Source of the DNA: Candidatus Aalborgicola lynettensis
GTDB taxonomy: Bacteria > Pseudomonadota > Gammaproteobacteria > Burkholderiales > Burkholderiaceae_C
Assembly (NCBI GenBank): GCA_016719405.1
Contig: JADJZE010000018.1
Coordinates: 186,001-250,000 of the forward strand
Length of the DNA: 64,000 nt
Direction: 5' to 3'
The first letter of the stretch is position 1. Each line of letters begins with the position of its first letter. This document shows positions 46,158 through 56,176 of this stretch, piece by piece. The notes below the pieces were generated by a model. The model was given only the letters and a program-made list of their open reading frames with translations, had not been told where the DNA came from and searched no databases. A program made the translations under genes and the position numbers.

Positions 46158-46922
46158 TTAAACAGCTTTGTTTTGCAATTGATCCAAATCTTCTGCCCGC
46201 AACCAACGCCACTGCCCCGGCGCCAGATCCGTCGGCAATTCCAGACCGCCGATGCGCGAACGGTGCAAACCTTCAACCCGGTTGCCCACTGCGGCCACCA
46301 TGCGCTTGACCTGGTGGTACTTGCCTTCGGTCAGGGTCATGCGCAAATGCAGACACTGGGAGTGTGGGCCCACCATTTCGCAGGCTGCAGCACGCACGGG
46401 TTTGGGGTCATCGTCGAGCACCACACCGTCCAGCAAGCGCTGCACCTGTTTGGCATCCAGCGGGTGCTTGACGGTGACCTCGTACACCTTGGGCAGGTGC
46501 TTCTTGGGAGAACTCATGCGGTGGATGAACTGGCCATCGTCGCTTAAGAGCAACAATCCGGTCGTATCCTGGTCCAACCGACCCACTGCCTGAACCCCCT
46601 GCACCGCACTCTTTTGCGGCCGCAAGCGCAACGGCGACGGCAGCAGGGTATAGATGCTCGGATAGGTCGATGGTTTTTGCGAGCACTCGGTTCCGGCGGG
46701 TTTGTGCAGCATCAGATACGCCTTCTCAAAATAGGCCCAATCCACTCCTTGAACCCTGAAACGCAGACCCTGGGGCCTGATGTCCCGAGCCGACTCGGTC
46801 CATACCGTGGGTGACGCCGCATCGGGCGATTCATACACCGCCACGAAGCCCTGTTGAATGAGCCCAGCACATACCCGGCGGGTGCCGAAGCCCTGTGAAT
46901 AAAGGATATCCTGTAGTTGCAT
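46158..46922 (-). CDS. rsuA: 16S rRNA pseudouridine synthase, RsuA family
   Basis: A 254-residue pseudouridine synthase. A short N-terminal S4-like region (LQDILYSQGFGTRRVCAGLI) is followed by the catalytic domain with YLMLHKPAGTECS, the active-site motif GRLDQDTTGLLLLSDDG (catalytic Asp, about 109) and KVYEVTVKHPLD, and MTLTEGKYHQVKRMVAAVGN near the end. RsuA modifies U516 of 16S rRNA in E. coli; other members act on 23S rRNA, so the exact site is inferred. The gene is divergent from the HD-GYP regulator, with about 70 bp between them. Confidence 0.9.
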   Translation of the reverse strand: MQLQDILYSQGFGTRRVCAGLIQQGFVAVYESPDAASPTVWTESARDIRPQGLRFRVQGVDWAYFEKAYLMLHKPAGTECSQKPSTYPSIYTLLPSPLRLRPQKSAVQGVQAVGRLDQDTTGLLLLSDDGQFIHRMSSPKKHLPKVYEVTVKHPLDAKQVQRLLDGVVLDDDPKPVRAAACEMVGPHSQCLHLRMTLTEGKYHQVKRMVAAVGNRVEGLHRSRIGGLELPTDLAPGQWRWLRAEDLDQLQNKAV

Positions 46923-46995
46923 AGCCGTAGTATCGCAGCGACAATCCGCTAGACTAGTGACACTGCACTTATCTCACCCTATTAGAAACATCGCC

Positions 46996-48525
46996 ATGTC
47001 AGACGATTTGGTATTTAGTGACGAACAATCCACCTCCGCACAGGGCAAGCAGTTGGCACCGTGGCAGGTTCTGGTCGTAGACGATGACCCGGCTGTGCAT
47101 GAAGTAACCAAACTGGTGATGGCCGGGTTCGAGATGGATGGGCGCACCCTGGAGTTTTCGCACTGCTACAGCTCAGCCGAAGCACGTGAGTTTTTAGCCA
47201 ATCGCAAAGACATCGCCCTGATTCTGCTCGACGTGGTGATGGAAACCGACCATGCCGGATTGGTGCTGGCGCGCTACATCCGCGAAGACTTGGGCAACAT
47301 CAATGTGCGCATCATTTTGCGCACTGGCCAACCCGGACAAGCGCCCGAAGAACAGGTCATCAAAGACTACGACATCAATGACTACAAGGAAAAAACCGAC
47401 CTGACCCGGCGCAAGCTGATTACGGTGTTTTATTCCGGCCTGCGCGGCTACCGCGATTTGATGCGCATCGAAAACGCCCGCTTGGGCCTGCGCCGCTCGA
47501 TTGAAGCCATTGGCCAGATATTTACCTCACAAAGTTTAAAGAGCCTGGCGTCATCGGTACTGGAACAAGTCAACTACCTGCTGGGTCTCAATGCCGAAGG
47601 TGTGTGTGCGGGTCGCATGTCCGCCTATACCGCCAGCACCAGCAATGGACAGCTGACGGTACTGGCCGCCACCGCCGCCTATTCGGAATTGTTAACCGGT
47701 GACAAAGTCTGCAGCCTGCCTGCGGAGGTACACGTCGCACTAAAACGCACCCTGGACAACAAGGTTGGCGACCATAGCCCGCACCATTACGCGGGCTATT
47801 TTTGCACCAGCGCCGGTAGTGAAAGTGTGATCTACATGACCTTTGTGGACCCCATCAACACCGAAGCCAGGGATTTACTCGAAATCTTTTCGCGCAATGT
47901 GGCTATTGCGTACGACAGCCTGTTGTTGCGCGAGGACACCACCAACGCCCAGCAGTCCACCATTTCCATTTTGGGTGGTGTGATCGAGCGCCGTGGCACT
48001 GCCGCGTCACCGCACCTGCGCCGCATCGGGGATGTATCCGCGCTGCTGGCAACGCACGCAGGCATGTCATTGCACGATGCCGAGTTACTGCGCATTGCCT
48101 CCACCTTGCATGATGTGGGAAAAACCTGCATTCCAGACGCCATACTGACCAAGTCAGGGCCACTGACCCCCGAGGAGTGGGAGATCATGAAGTCGCACAG
48201 CCAGCAAGGCTACGCACTGCTAAAGGAGTCCCCCTCGCAAACCCACCAAATGGGAGCCATCGTGGCCCACGAACACCACGAGCACTGGGATGGCAGCGGC
48301 TACCCCAGAGGCCTGCAAGGCGAGGCCATCAGTCTGTATGGCCGCATCGTCGCCATTGCCGACGTACTGGATTCGCTGGTGTGCGAAAGCCCCTACAAAG
48401 CATCATGGCCGCTCCAAAAAGCCATTGACCACCTCAACGCCCATTCCGGAACCCATTTCGACCCACGCTTGGTAGAACTGGTGAACACCAGCCGGGACGC
48501 AATCGAAAAGATATACGCCACCTAA
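46996..48525 (+). CDS. DUF3369 response regulator with HD-GYP domain
   Basis: A 509-residue regulator expected to degrade cyclic-di-GMP. The receiver (about 20-150) has VLVVDDDPAVHE and the acceptor Asp in ALILLDVVMETDHAG. The DUF3369 region (about 160-330) contains GLRRSIEAIGQIFTSQSLKS and resembles a GAF sensor. The HD-GYP domain (about 340-509) has LHDVGKTCIPD, HEHHEHWDGSGYPRGLQGE and RIVAIADVLDSL, so the metal ligands and the GYP signature are present. The ATG at 46996 is used; an in-frame start 13 codons upstream is possible. With the diguanylate cyclase at 15962, the window holds both a maker and a breaker of c-di-GMP, but they are far apart. Confidence 0.9.
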   Translation: MSDDLVFSDEQSTSAQGKQLAPWQVLVVDDDPAVHEVTKLVMAGFEMDGRTLEFSHCYSSAEAREFLANRKDIALILLDVVMETDHAGLVLARYIREDLGNINVRIILRTGQPGQAPEEQVIKDYDINDYKEKTDLTRRKLITVFYSGLRGYRDLMRIENARLGLRRSIEAIGQIFTSQSLKSLASSVLEQVNYLLGLNAEGVCAGRMSAYTASTSNGQLTVLAATAAYSELLTGDKVCSLPAEVHVALKRTLDNKVGDHSPHHYAGYFCTSAGSESVIYMTFVDPINTEARDLLEIFSRNVAIAYDSLLLREDTTNAQQSTISILGGVIERRGTAASPHLRRIGDVSALLATHAGMSLHDAELLRIASTLHDVGKTCIPDAILTKSGPLTPEEWEIMKSHSQQGYALLKESPSQTHQMGAIVAHEHHEHWDGSGYPRGLQGEAISLYGRIVAIADVLDSLVCESPYKASWPLQKAIDHLNAHSGTHFDPRLVELVNTSRDAIEKIYAT

Positions 48526-48614
48526 GTGCGCCAGGGGTGGCTTCTCATTGCCGTTGTCGACCCACATGGTCGACCGGAAAATCTTCCCCGGCGCACTGAA
48601 TCGGCACTGGCGGG

Positions 48615-49187
48615 TTACGCCCTGGGCAGGGTCACTCCGACTTGCCCCTGGTACTTGCCGCCCCGGTCACGGTAACTCACCTCACACACATCGTCCTTGT
48701 CGCTCTCAAAAAACAGCACCTGGGCGCAGCCCTCACCCGCGTAAATTTTGGCAGGCAAGGGTGTAGTGTTGCTGAACTCCAGCGTGACATAACCTTCCCA
48801 CTCGGGCTCAAAAGGGGTCACATTCACAATGATGCCGCAACGCGCATAGGTACTTTTACCCAAACACACCGTCAGCACGTTGCGTGGAATGCGGAAGTAC
48901 TCCATGGTGCGCGCCAGCGCAAAGCTATTGGGCGGAATGATGCACACGTCGTCGTGAAAATCGACAAAGCTTTTTTCGTCAAAGTTCTTGGGATCCACCA
49001 CGGTGCTGTGGATATTGGTAAATACCTTGAATTCTGGTGCACAACGGATGTCATAACCATAACTGCTGGTGCCGTAGCTGATGATTTTTTTGCCGTCGGC
49101 CTGGCGAATCTGGCCCGGCTCAAACGGCTCAATCATGCCGGTGGTTTCAGCCATATGGCGAATCCACTTGTCGCTCTTGATGCTCAT
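48615..49187 (-). CDS. dcd: dCTP deaminase
   Basis: A 190-residue trimeric enzyme converting dCTP to dUTP for dTMP synthesis. MSIKSDKWIRHMAE starts the protein, followed by SSYGYDIRCAPEFKVF (about 42-57), NSFALARTMEYFRIP, the active-site LGKSTYARCGIIVNVTPFEPE with its Glu (about 115-136), and CAQVLFFESD. Length and start are typical. It lies alone, with 90 bp to the HD-GYP gene and 111 bp to the next gene's stop. Confidence 0.95.
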   Translation of the reverse strand: MSIKSDKWIRHMAETTGMIEPFEPGQIRQADGKKIISYGTSSYGYDIRCAPEFKVFTNIHSTVVDPKNFDEKSFVDFHDDVCIIPPNSFALARTMEYFRIPRNVLTVCLGKSTYARCGIIVNVTPFEPEWEGYVTLEFSNTTPLPAKIYAGEGCAQVLFFESDKDDVCEVSYRDRGGKYQGQVGVTLPRA

Positions 49188-49297
49188 ATAAATGGTCCAG
49201 TTATAAATGCCATGCGAATACAACTCCTGCGTGAGGCGTGATTGTAGGCGCGCAACACCTCTCCTCGGGCACGATCCTGGCGGAAGTCCCGCCAAGG

Positions 49298-50440
49298 TTA
49301 TTTGGCAATTTTTCGTATGAGCTGGTTGTCGGTGTCGGCTACGTAGATATTGCCCAAACGATCCAACGCAATGCCGCGTGGCGTAGTGAAACTGGCCTGC
49401 TTGCCATTCAGGTCTTCCGCACCCGGCATGCCCGTACCGGCCACGGTGGAAACGTCCCCCGTGGACACAATTTTACGGATCGAGTGGTTTCCGGTGTCGG
49501 CCACATACACCACGTCATCGCCGTCCACAAAACGCACCGCCACGCCGGCAGGCCGACTGAATTGCGCCTCGAACGCAGTACCGTCGAGCATCCCCGCTTG
49601 CCCCTGACCCGCAAAGGTGGACACCACACCACTGGACACGGCAATTCGCCTGATCTTGTTATTGGACTCCCAATGGTCACCATAATCCGTCACATACAAA
49701 CTCCCGCTGCCACTCAAAGCCAGCCCCAAAGGGAATCTGAACCGCGCCGCAGTGCTGTTGCCATTGGCAGACCCGGCAAGCCCGGCGCTTCCGGCGAGCG
49801 TGGCAACCCCGTCGGATGTAATTTTGCGCACCACATGGTTATTGAAATCCGCTACATAAATGGCACTGCCATTGCTTTCCACGGCAATACCGCGCGGTTC
49901 GTTGAACATCGCCGCCATTGGGCTGTTCGCATCGTCTCCAAACCCGGCTGTACCATTGCCCGCCAGGGTACTCACTTCACCGCCGGGCGTAATCATGCGA
50001 ATACGGTGGTTACCGGTGTCGGCCACATACACATTGCCTTTGGCATCCAGTGCAATACCCTCCGGGAGGTTGAAGCTGGCCGCGGTTCCCTGTCCATCGG
50101 CATAGCCTGCAACCGGTTTGGAAACCCCTTCGGCGTCAACAACAATGTGGCCTGCCAGCGTAGACATGGTACCGTCCGTTGCCAATTTGCGAATGGAGTG
50201 ATTTCCGGTATCCGCGATGTAGACAGTGCCATGGATATCCACCGCCAGTGCCGACGGACTGGACACGCGGGTTACCTTGCCGTCCGTATAGGCCGCGACG
50301 CCCGTACCCGCCACGGTGCTAACGGCACCCGGCGCGACCAACGGACCCAGGCGCCCTGTGGTGTCCACTGCGTCCCCTCCGCCACACGCGCACAGCAAAG
50401 TCGCCAGAAAAATTCCAACAATGGATTGACCGATATGCAT
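49298..50440 (-). CDS. NHL-repeat beta-propeller lipoprotein
   Basis: A 380-residue secreted lipoprotein. The signal MHIGQSIVGIFLATLLCAC ends in a lipobox (LCAC), followed by GGGD. The rest is six NHL-type blades, each with a variant of STVAGTG, FNxPxGIAxD, GNVYVADTGNHRIRKI. Examples are near residues 75, 130, 190, 240, 300 and 355. Such propellers bind other proteins or sugars; no catalytic site is evident and the partner is unknown. The Gly-Gly-Gly-Asp after the lipid Cys suits outer-membrane sorting. No neighbour suggests its role. Confidence 0.85.
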   Translation of the reverse strand: MHIGQSIVGIFLATLLCACGGGDAVDTTGRLGPLVAPGAVSTVAGTGVAAYTDGKVTRVSSPSALAVDIHGTVYIADTGNHSIRKLATDGTMSTLAGHIVVDAEGVSKPVAGYADGQGTAASFNLPEGIALDAKGNVYVADTGNHRIRMITPGGEVSTLAGNGTAGFGDDANSPMAAMFNEPRGIAVESNGSAIYVADFNNHVVRKITSDGVATLAGSAGLAGSANGNSTAARFRFPLGLALSGSGSLYVTDYGDHWESNNKIRRIAVSSGVVSTFAGQGQAGMLDGTAFEAQFSRPAGVAVRFVDGDDVVYVADTGNHSIRKIVSTGDVSTVAGTGMPGAEDLNGKQASFTTPRGIALDRLGNIYVADTDNQLIRKIAK

Positions 50441-50684
50441 GTAAATTCCTTTTCGCCTGGGGTACGGGCCACACAAAACCGCCACGTGTGACGGCAAACG
50501 CTGGCAGCCCACCGGATTCAGAAAGAGCGCCACGCAGCAAACCCGCGCGCAGGCTGGGGGGCAGTGTAAAAAGGATACCGCCCGAATGGGGCCCCAAGGC
50601 CAGGGTCACCGCACAATTGGCACGCCAGGACTATGCATTGGCACACAAAGGTCCTTGCCCCGGGCGGCGAACCACTGGATGGTT

Positions 50685-52022
50685 TTACAGTGCCTGGGAA
50701 ATCACGGTGCGCTCCACCAGCCGGTCGTCCCCCAACACAATCAGGCTGAACAACAACTCGTCCAGGTTGGACGCCAACGCAGTCTTGCGTGCCAGCAGCG
50801 GCGTCGCCTGGGGGTTGAGCACCACAAAATCGGCCTCACAACCCGGCAGCAGGTTACCCACCGCCGGCCGGCCTGCACTGCCATCCAGCCCCAAAGCCTG
50901 CGCGGCACCGGCCGTATGCTGCCACCACAGCTGCCGCGGCGCCAACGACACTCCCGGCTTGGTCTGCCCCTCCCGCCCGACGTAATAGGCCCCCAGCATG
51001 GTGTGAAACGGGCTGAAACTGGTACCGCCGCCCACGTCACTGGCCAGCCCGTAGGCAAAACCGGCGCGGTCGGCACCCACGTAGTCAAAGAATCCGCTGC
51101 CCAAGAACAGGTTGCTGGTGGGGCACACGGCGGCGGCGGCACCGGTGGCGCGCATCAGGGCCCGGTCGTCGTCATCGAAGTGAATACAGTGGGCGTAAAT
51201 GGCCCGTTGGCGCATCAGGCCACAGTCGTCGTAGGTGGCCAGGTAGCTGCGCGACTGGGGGAACAGCGCGCGCGCCCAGGCGATTTCGTGCTGGTTTTCC
51301 GCCACGTGGGATTGGATCCACACATCGGGGTACTGTGCCGCCAGCTCCCCGGCACCACGCAACTGGGCCGGGGTACTGGTGGGGGCAAAACGCGGTGTGA
51401 TGGCATAACCCAGGCGGTCCCGCCCATGCCAGCGCTGGATCAGCGCCTCGGTTTCAACCAGGCTGTGTTCGGTAGCGTCCGCTCGGCCCGGCGCGCTGGG
51501 CTGGTTCAGCAAATCAGCGGGTGCGTTGCGGTCCATCAGGCACAGACCGGTGATCAGGCGCATACGCCGGGCCTGCGCTTGGGCAAACAGCGCATCGACC
51601 GATTGCAGGTGGGAGGTGGCAAAAGTGAGCGCGGTGGTGACGCCGTTGCGCAGCAGTTCTGCTATAAAAAAGGTAGCTGCTTGCGCACAGTAGTCGGGCG
51701 CAGCAAAGCGTTTTTCTTCGGGAAACGTGTAGTTCTCCAGCCACGGCAGCAGGCCGTCGGCGGGCGAGCCAATCACGTTGGTTTGTGGGTAGTGCACGTG
51801 CAAATCAACAAAACCGGGGGCAATGATGCGCCCCGGAAAATGTTCGACTGCCACACCGGGGTAAGCCGCCGCCACCTCGCGGTACGGCCCCAGCGCCTGC
51901 ACCACCTGCAGTCCCTTTGGCCCGGGGCCGACGACCAGCAGGCCATCCTGCTCAAACAACGCGCGCGCCGGCCCCTCGCTGGCCGGGGCAAACCACAGCA
52001 GGCTGGCGCGGTAAGCCTTCAT
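50685..52022 (-). CDS. guaD: Guanine deaminase
   Basis: A 445-residue zinc amidohydrolase turning guanine to xanthine. The metal motif is PGFVDLHVHYPQTNVIGS (about 69-86), followed by LLPWLENYTFPEE, the third His in QSHVAENQHEI (about 238), YAHCIHF, and the last Asp in GLASDVGGGTSFS (about 329). Length is normal. It overlaps the adenine deaminase by four bases, so the two purine deaminases are coupled and together convert adenine and guanine to hypoxanthine and xanthine. A dispersed palindrome lies within the gene, encoding part of the segment after YTFPEE (51661-51717). Confidence 0.95.
   Translation of the reverse strand: MKAYRASLLWFAPASEGPARALFEQDGLLVVGPGPKGLQVVQALGPYREVAAAYPGVAVEHFPGRIIAPGFVDLHVHYPQTNVIGSPADGLLPWLENYTFPEEKRFAAPDYCAQAATFFIAELLRNGVTTALTFATSHLQSVDALFAQAQARRMRLITGLCLMDRNAPADLLNQPSAPGRADATEHSLVETEALIQRWHGRDRLGYAITPRFAPTSTPAQLRGAGELAAQYPDVWIQSHVAENQHEIAWARALFPQSRSYLATYDDCGLMRQRAIYAHCIHFDDDDRALMRATGAAAAVCPTSNLFLGSGFFDYVGADRAGFAYGLASDVGGGTSFSPFHTMLGAYYVGREGQTKPGVSLAPRQLWWQHTAGAAQALGLDGSAGRPAVGNLLPGCEADFVVLNPQATPLLARKTALASNLDELLFSLIVLGDDRLVERTVISQAL
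51661..51717. repeat. Dispersed palindrome, instance 6, inside guaD coding sequence
   Basis: gctataaaaaaggtagctgc, then ttgcgca, a loop, gcgcagcaaagcgttttt. It closely matches the intergenic instance at 4414. On the coding strand it specifies about 19 residues (KRFAAPDYCAQAATFFIAE) without breaking the frame. Confidence 0.75.
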
Positions 52023-53059
52023 TGCGCAAAGCTGTCAAACACCGCGTCCAGGCGCTGCACATACTGCGCCCGCAGCGAAGCGTCGATGAAACTGGCCTCA
52101 AAACTGTTGCGCGCCAACTGGTAGGCATGCTGGCTGGTCATGCCCAGAGCGGCAAAGGTCTGCGTGAAGTTATCAACGATGTAGCCGCCAAAATAGGCCG
52201 GATCATCCGAATTGACCGTGGCCACAATGCCGGCATCGAGCATGCGCCGCAGGTTGTGCTGGGCCAGTGCGGGAAACACACACAACTTCAGATTGGACAG
52301 CGGGCACACCGTCAGCGGGATGCGGTCTTGCGCCAGTCGCTGCATCAGGGCCGCGTCGTGGATGGCCTGCACGCCGTGGTCGATGCGCTCCACTTTCAGC
52401 ACATCCAGCGCGCTCCAGATGTAGGCCGGTGGCGCCTCCTCCCCCGCATGCGCCACCAGGCGAAAGCCCAGTTCGCGGGCGCGTGCAAACACACGGGCAA
52501 ACTTTTCCGGCGGGTGCCCCACTTCGCTGGACGCCAGCCCGATACCGACGATCTTGTCGCGCAAAGGCAGCGCCTGCTCCAGGCATTCAAAGGCCTCTTC
52601 TTCGCTGAGATGGCGCAAGAAACACAGAATCAGCGATGCCGTAATGCCAAAACGCGCCGGTGCCTCGGCGCACGCGCGGTGCAGGCCATTGATGACGGTC
52701 TCCGTACCCAGGCCGTGGCCGGTGTGCGTCTGGGTATCAAAAAAGATTTCGGCGTGCACCACGTTGTCGGCCTGCGCGCGCGCCAGGTAGGCGTTGGCCA
52801 TGTCGCAAAAGTCCTGCTCGGTCTTCAATACGGTGGTGCCGGCGTGGTAAATGTCCAGAAACTCCTGCAGGTTGTTGAATACATAGGCGCTGCGCAAAGC
52901 CTCGACGCTGGGGTAATTCAGCGCCACGCCGTTGCGCTGCCCCATGGCAAAAATCAGCTCCGGCTCCAGGGAGCCTTCGATATGCATGTGCAGTTCGGCT
53001 TTGGGCATGGCGCGCAGCAAGGCAGGCAAACGCTCGGGCGCAATCGGTTTGTGGTTCAT
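52019..53059 (-). CDS. Adenine deaminase (ADD family), full-length copy
   Basis: A 346-residue zinc deaminase with HMHIEGSLEPELIF (metal HxH), VVHAEIFFDTQTHTGHGLG, HAGEEAPPAYIWSALD, KVERIDHGVQAIHD and ATVNSDDPAYFGGYI. The FFDTQTH and LASSEVGHPPEKF blocks favour adenine over adenosine as substrate, and its coupling to guaD supports a role in base deamination. It is nearly identical to the shorter paralogue at 4687-5646 but keeps a 27-residue C-terminal helix region (FEASFIDASLRAQYVQRLD). Similarity extends about 50 bp upstream of both starts (caagggtacccgcaaatg), so the duplication took the promoter region too. Confidence 0.9.
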   Translation of the reverse strand: MNHKPIAPERLPALLRAMPKAELHMHIEGSLEPELIFAMGQRNGVALNYPSVEALRSAYVFNNLQEFLDIYHAGTTVLKTEQDFCDMANAYLARAQADNVVHAEIFFDTQTHTGHGLGTETVINGLHRACAEAPARFGITASLILCFLRHLSEEEAFECLEQALPLRDKIVGIGLASSEVGHPPEKFARVFARARELGFRLVAHAGEEAPPAYIWSALDVLKVERIDHGVQAIHDAALMQRLAQDRIPLTVCPLSNLKLCVFPALAQHNLRRMLDAGIVATVNSDDPAYFGGYIVDNFTQTFAALGMTSQHAYQLARNSFEASFIDASLRAQYVQRLDAVFDSFAQ

Positions 53060-53184
53060 GGCGTACTCCGGTCAAATGCAACAGGTGCAAGGGTACCCGC
53101 AAATGCCATGCACGCACGCCGCGCGGCTCACGAAGCCCCGTGGCAGAACCACTGGCGCACCACCGCGCGCAAAGAAACACCCAT

Positions 53185-53240
53185 AAAAATAGCCGTTTCC
53201 GCTCGTTGGACGGGCGCAAACAGCTATCAATTCAATAGCA
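53185..53240. repeat. Dispersed palindrome, instance 7
   Basis: Inverse orientation: aaaatagccgtttcc, then a loop, then gcgcaaacagctatcaattc. It lies in the gap between alaS and the adenine deaminase gene. Confidence 0.75.
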
Positions 53241-53258
53241 AGTGCAAACGCAATGCGG

Positions 53259-55884
53259 TTACAGCTTGCCGGTCACCCAGGCCTGCACACTGGCCAGCGC
53301 GGCGGGCAACTGGGCGGGCTCGGTGCCACCGGCCATGGCCATGTCGGCCTTGCCGCCGCCCTTGCCACCCACCTGGCCGGCAATAAAGTTGACCAGCTCA
53401 CCGGCCTTGACCTTGGCAGTGGTGTCGGGGGTCACGCCCACGGCGATTTGCACCTTGGCGCCATCCACCACACCCAGCACGATGACGGCGGTTTTGAGCT
53501 TGTCTTTGAGCTTGTCCATGGTGTCGCGCAGGGTTTTGGCATCGGCACCGTCCAGGCGCGCCACCAATAGCTTGACACCGTTGATGTCCTGCGCCTGGCT
53601 GAGCAGTTCGTCGCCCTGGGCGGAGGCCAGCTTGCCTTTGAGAGCGGCCACTTCTTTTTCCAGTGCTTTCACGTGGTCCACCACCTGGCCCAAACGGCCA
53701 TTGAGTTCGGCCACGGGGGCTTTGAGGGTGGCAGCGGCCACGCCCACAGTGTCTTCCAGGTCTTGCAGGTAGGCCAATGCGTTCTGGCCGGTAACGGCCT
53801 CCAGGCGGCGCACGCCGGCGGCCACACCGCCTTCGCCCACCACCTTGAACAGGCCAATGTCGCCGGTGCGCTGCACGTGCGTGCCACCACACAGTTCGCG
53901 ACTCGACCCGATGTCGAGCACGCGCACGGTTTCGCCGTACTTCTCGCCAAACAGCATCATGGCGCCGGTTTTCTGGGCCGATTCGATGTCCATCACACGG
54001 GCCTGTGCTTGCGGCGTTGGACAAAATTTCGGCATTGACACGGGTTTCGATCTCGCGGATTTGCGCGTCCGTCACCGGGGCGTTGTGCGCAAAGTCAAAA
54101 CGGGTGCGCTCGGCCGTGACCAGGCTGCCCTTTTGCTGCACATGCTCACCCAGCACTTCGCGCAGGGCTTTGTGCATGAGGTGGGTGGCGGAGTGGTTGC
54201 GCACGGTGGCGGCACGCGCGGTAGCGTTGACATGGGCGGTGACGGTGTCGCCCACGGCCAGGGTGCCGCTCTTGAGCACGCCGTGGTGGCCAAACACGTC
54301 TGCCTTGATCTTTTGGGTGTCAGCCACTTCAAACAGGCCCACGTCGCAGAAGATGGCGCCCTGGTCGCCGACCTGGCCACCGCTCTCGGCGTAGAAGGGC
54401 GTCGTGTCCAGCACCACCACCCCATTTTGACCATGTTTTAGCTCTGCCACGCTGGTCCCGTCTGCGTAGAGCGCTACGATTTTGCTAGCATTTGTCAGCT
54501 GCTCGTAGCCCACGAACGTATTGCCTGCGCCGGTGTAGTCCAGCGCCTTGTCCATTTTGAACTTGCCCGCTGCACGGCCCTTGGCCTTTTGCTGCTCCAT
54601 GGCGGCGTGGAAGCCATCGCTGTCCACGTCCAGGTCTTTTTCGCGGCACACATCGGCCGACAGATCCAGCGGAAAGCCGTAGGTGTCGTGCAGCTTGAAG
54701 GCCACCTCGCCGGGCAGCACCTTCACGCCACCAGCCAGCGCGCCTTCCAGAATTTCCATGCCCGTGGCCAGGGTTTCAAAGAAACGCTCTTCTTCAATGC
54801 GCAGCACCTCGGTAATGCGGGACTCTTGCGCGGCCAGGCTGGGGTAGGCCACCCCCATCACACCCACCAGGTCTTTCACCAGCTTGTGGAAGAACGGGGT
54901 TTTCTGGCCCAGCTTGTAACCGTGGCGAATGGCGCGGCGCACGATGCGGCGTTGCACATATCCACGCCCTTCGTTGCTGGGGATCACACCGTCGCTCACC
55001 AGGAACGCAGTGGCACGAATATGGTCCGCAATCACGCGCAGGCTCTTGTTATTCAGGTCGGTGCAGCCGGTTTCGCGGGAGGCCGCTTTAATCAGCGCAT
55101 CAAACAGGTCAATCTCGTAGTTGCTGTGCACGTGCTGCAGGATGGCGGCCAGGCGCTCCAGGCCCATGCCGGTGTCCACGCAGGGCGCAGGCAGCGGCGT
55201 GACGGCACCGGTTTCGTCCATATTGAACTGCATGAACACGTTGTTCCAGATTTCGATGAAGCGGTCACCGTCTTCGTCCGGGCTTCCGGGGGGGCCGCCG
55301 GGGATGTGGTCGCCGTGGTCATAGAAGATTTCCGAGCAGGGACCGCACGGGCCGGTGTCCGCCATCATCCAGAAGTTGTCGCTCTTGTAGCGACCGCCCT
55401 TGTTGTCGCCAATACGGATCACCCGCTCGGGCGGCAGGCCGATGACCTTGGTCCAGATGTCAAACGCCTCGTCGTCCTCTTCGTACACGGTGGCCAGCAG
55501 GCGGTCTGCGGGCAGCTTGTACACCTGGGTCAGCAGCTCCCAGGCCCACATCAGCGACTCGCGCTTGAAGTAGTCGCCAAAGCTCCAGTTGCCCAGCATC
55601 TCGAAAAAGGTGTGGTGGCGCGCGGTGTAGCCCACGTTTTCCAGGTCGTTGTGTTTGCCACCGGCGCGCAGGCAGGCCTGCACCGAGGCGGCGCGCACAT
55701 AGGAGCGTTTGTCGGTGCCCAGAAACACATCCTTGAACTGCACCATGCCGGAGTTGGTGAACATCAGCGTGGGGTCGTTACCCGGCACCAGCGGGCTGGA
55801 CGCCACCACGGTGTGGCCCTTGGAGGCGAAGAAGTCAAGGAAGGTTTTGCGAATGTCAGCGACACTCATTACAGGCTGGGTCAT
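53259..55884 (-). CDS. alaS: Alanyl-tRNA synthetase, with an apparent one-base frameshift
   Basis: Charges tRNA-Ala. From MTQPVMSVADIRKTFLDFFA (start 55884), the class II aminoacylation domain has MFTNSGMVQFKDVFLGTDKR, TARHHTFFEMLGNWSFGDYF and DTGPCGPCSEIFYDHG. The tRNA-recognition region follows, then the editing domain with NHSATHLMHKALREVLG. At about 54010 the frame slips: after VNAEILSNAA the match resumes one base over as QARVMDIESAQKTGAMMLFG and SSRELCGGTHVQRTGDIG. The total length is one base more than a multiple of three, so removing one base gives about 874 residues, the normal size. As alaS is essential and no second copy is seen, a sequence error is likely. Confidence 0.9.
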
Positions 55885-56176
55885 GTCAGTGGGCTCTCTG
55901 GCGGGGCTTGGTAAAGAATTGGGGAATCGACAGCGCCGGACGCACATGCCCGGCTGGCAACCGCCTATTATCACCGTGTGCCCCCGGCAAACACCACCCG
56001 GATTTACCAGCACAGCGGCGGCGCTTGTGGCGCGGAGCTGTCCCGTGCGGCGCAGCCTCTGCGGCGAACTCCGGCTACGCTTGCCGCCGGATGTGCGAAC
56101 CCGCTTGGGAACGCGCCATGCACGGTGCATGACAACCAGCCGCGCCACCCCCTTCATTCATTGAGGCACCGATACC

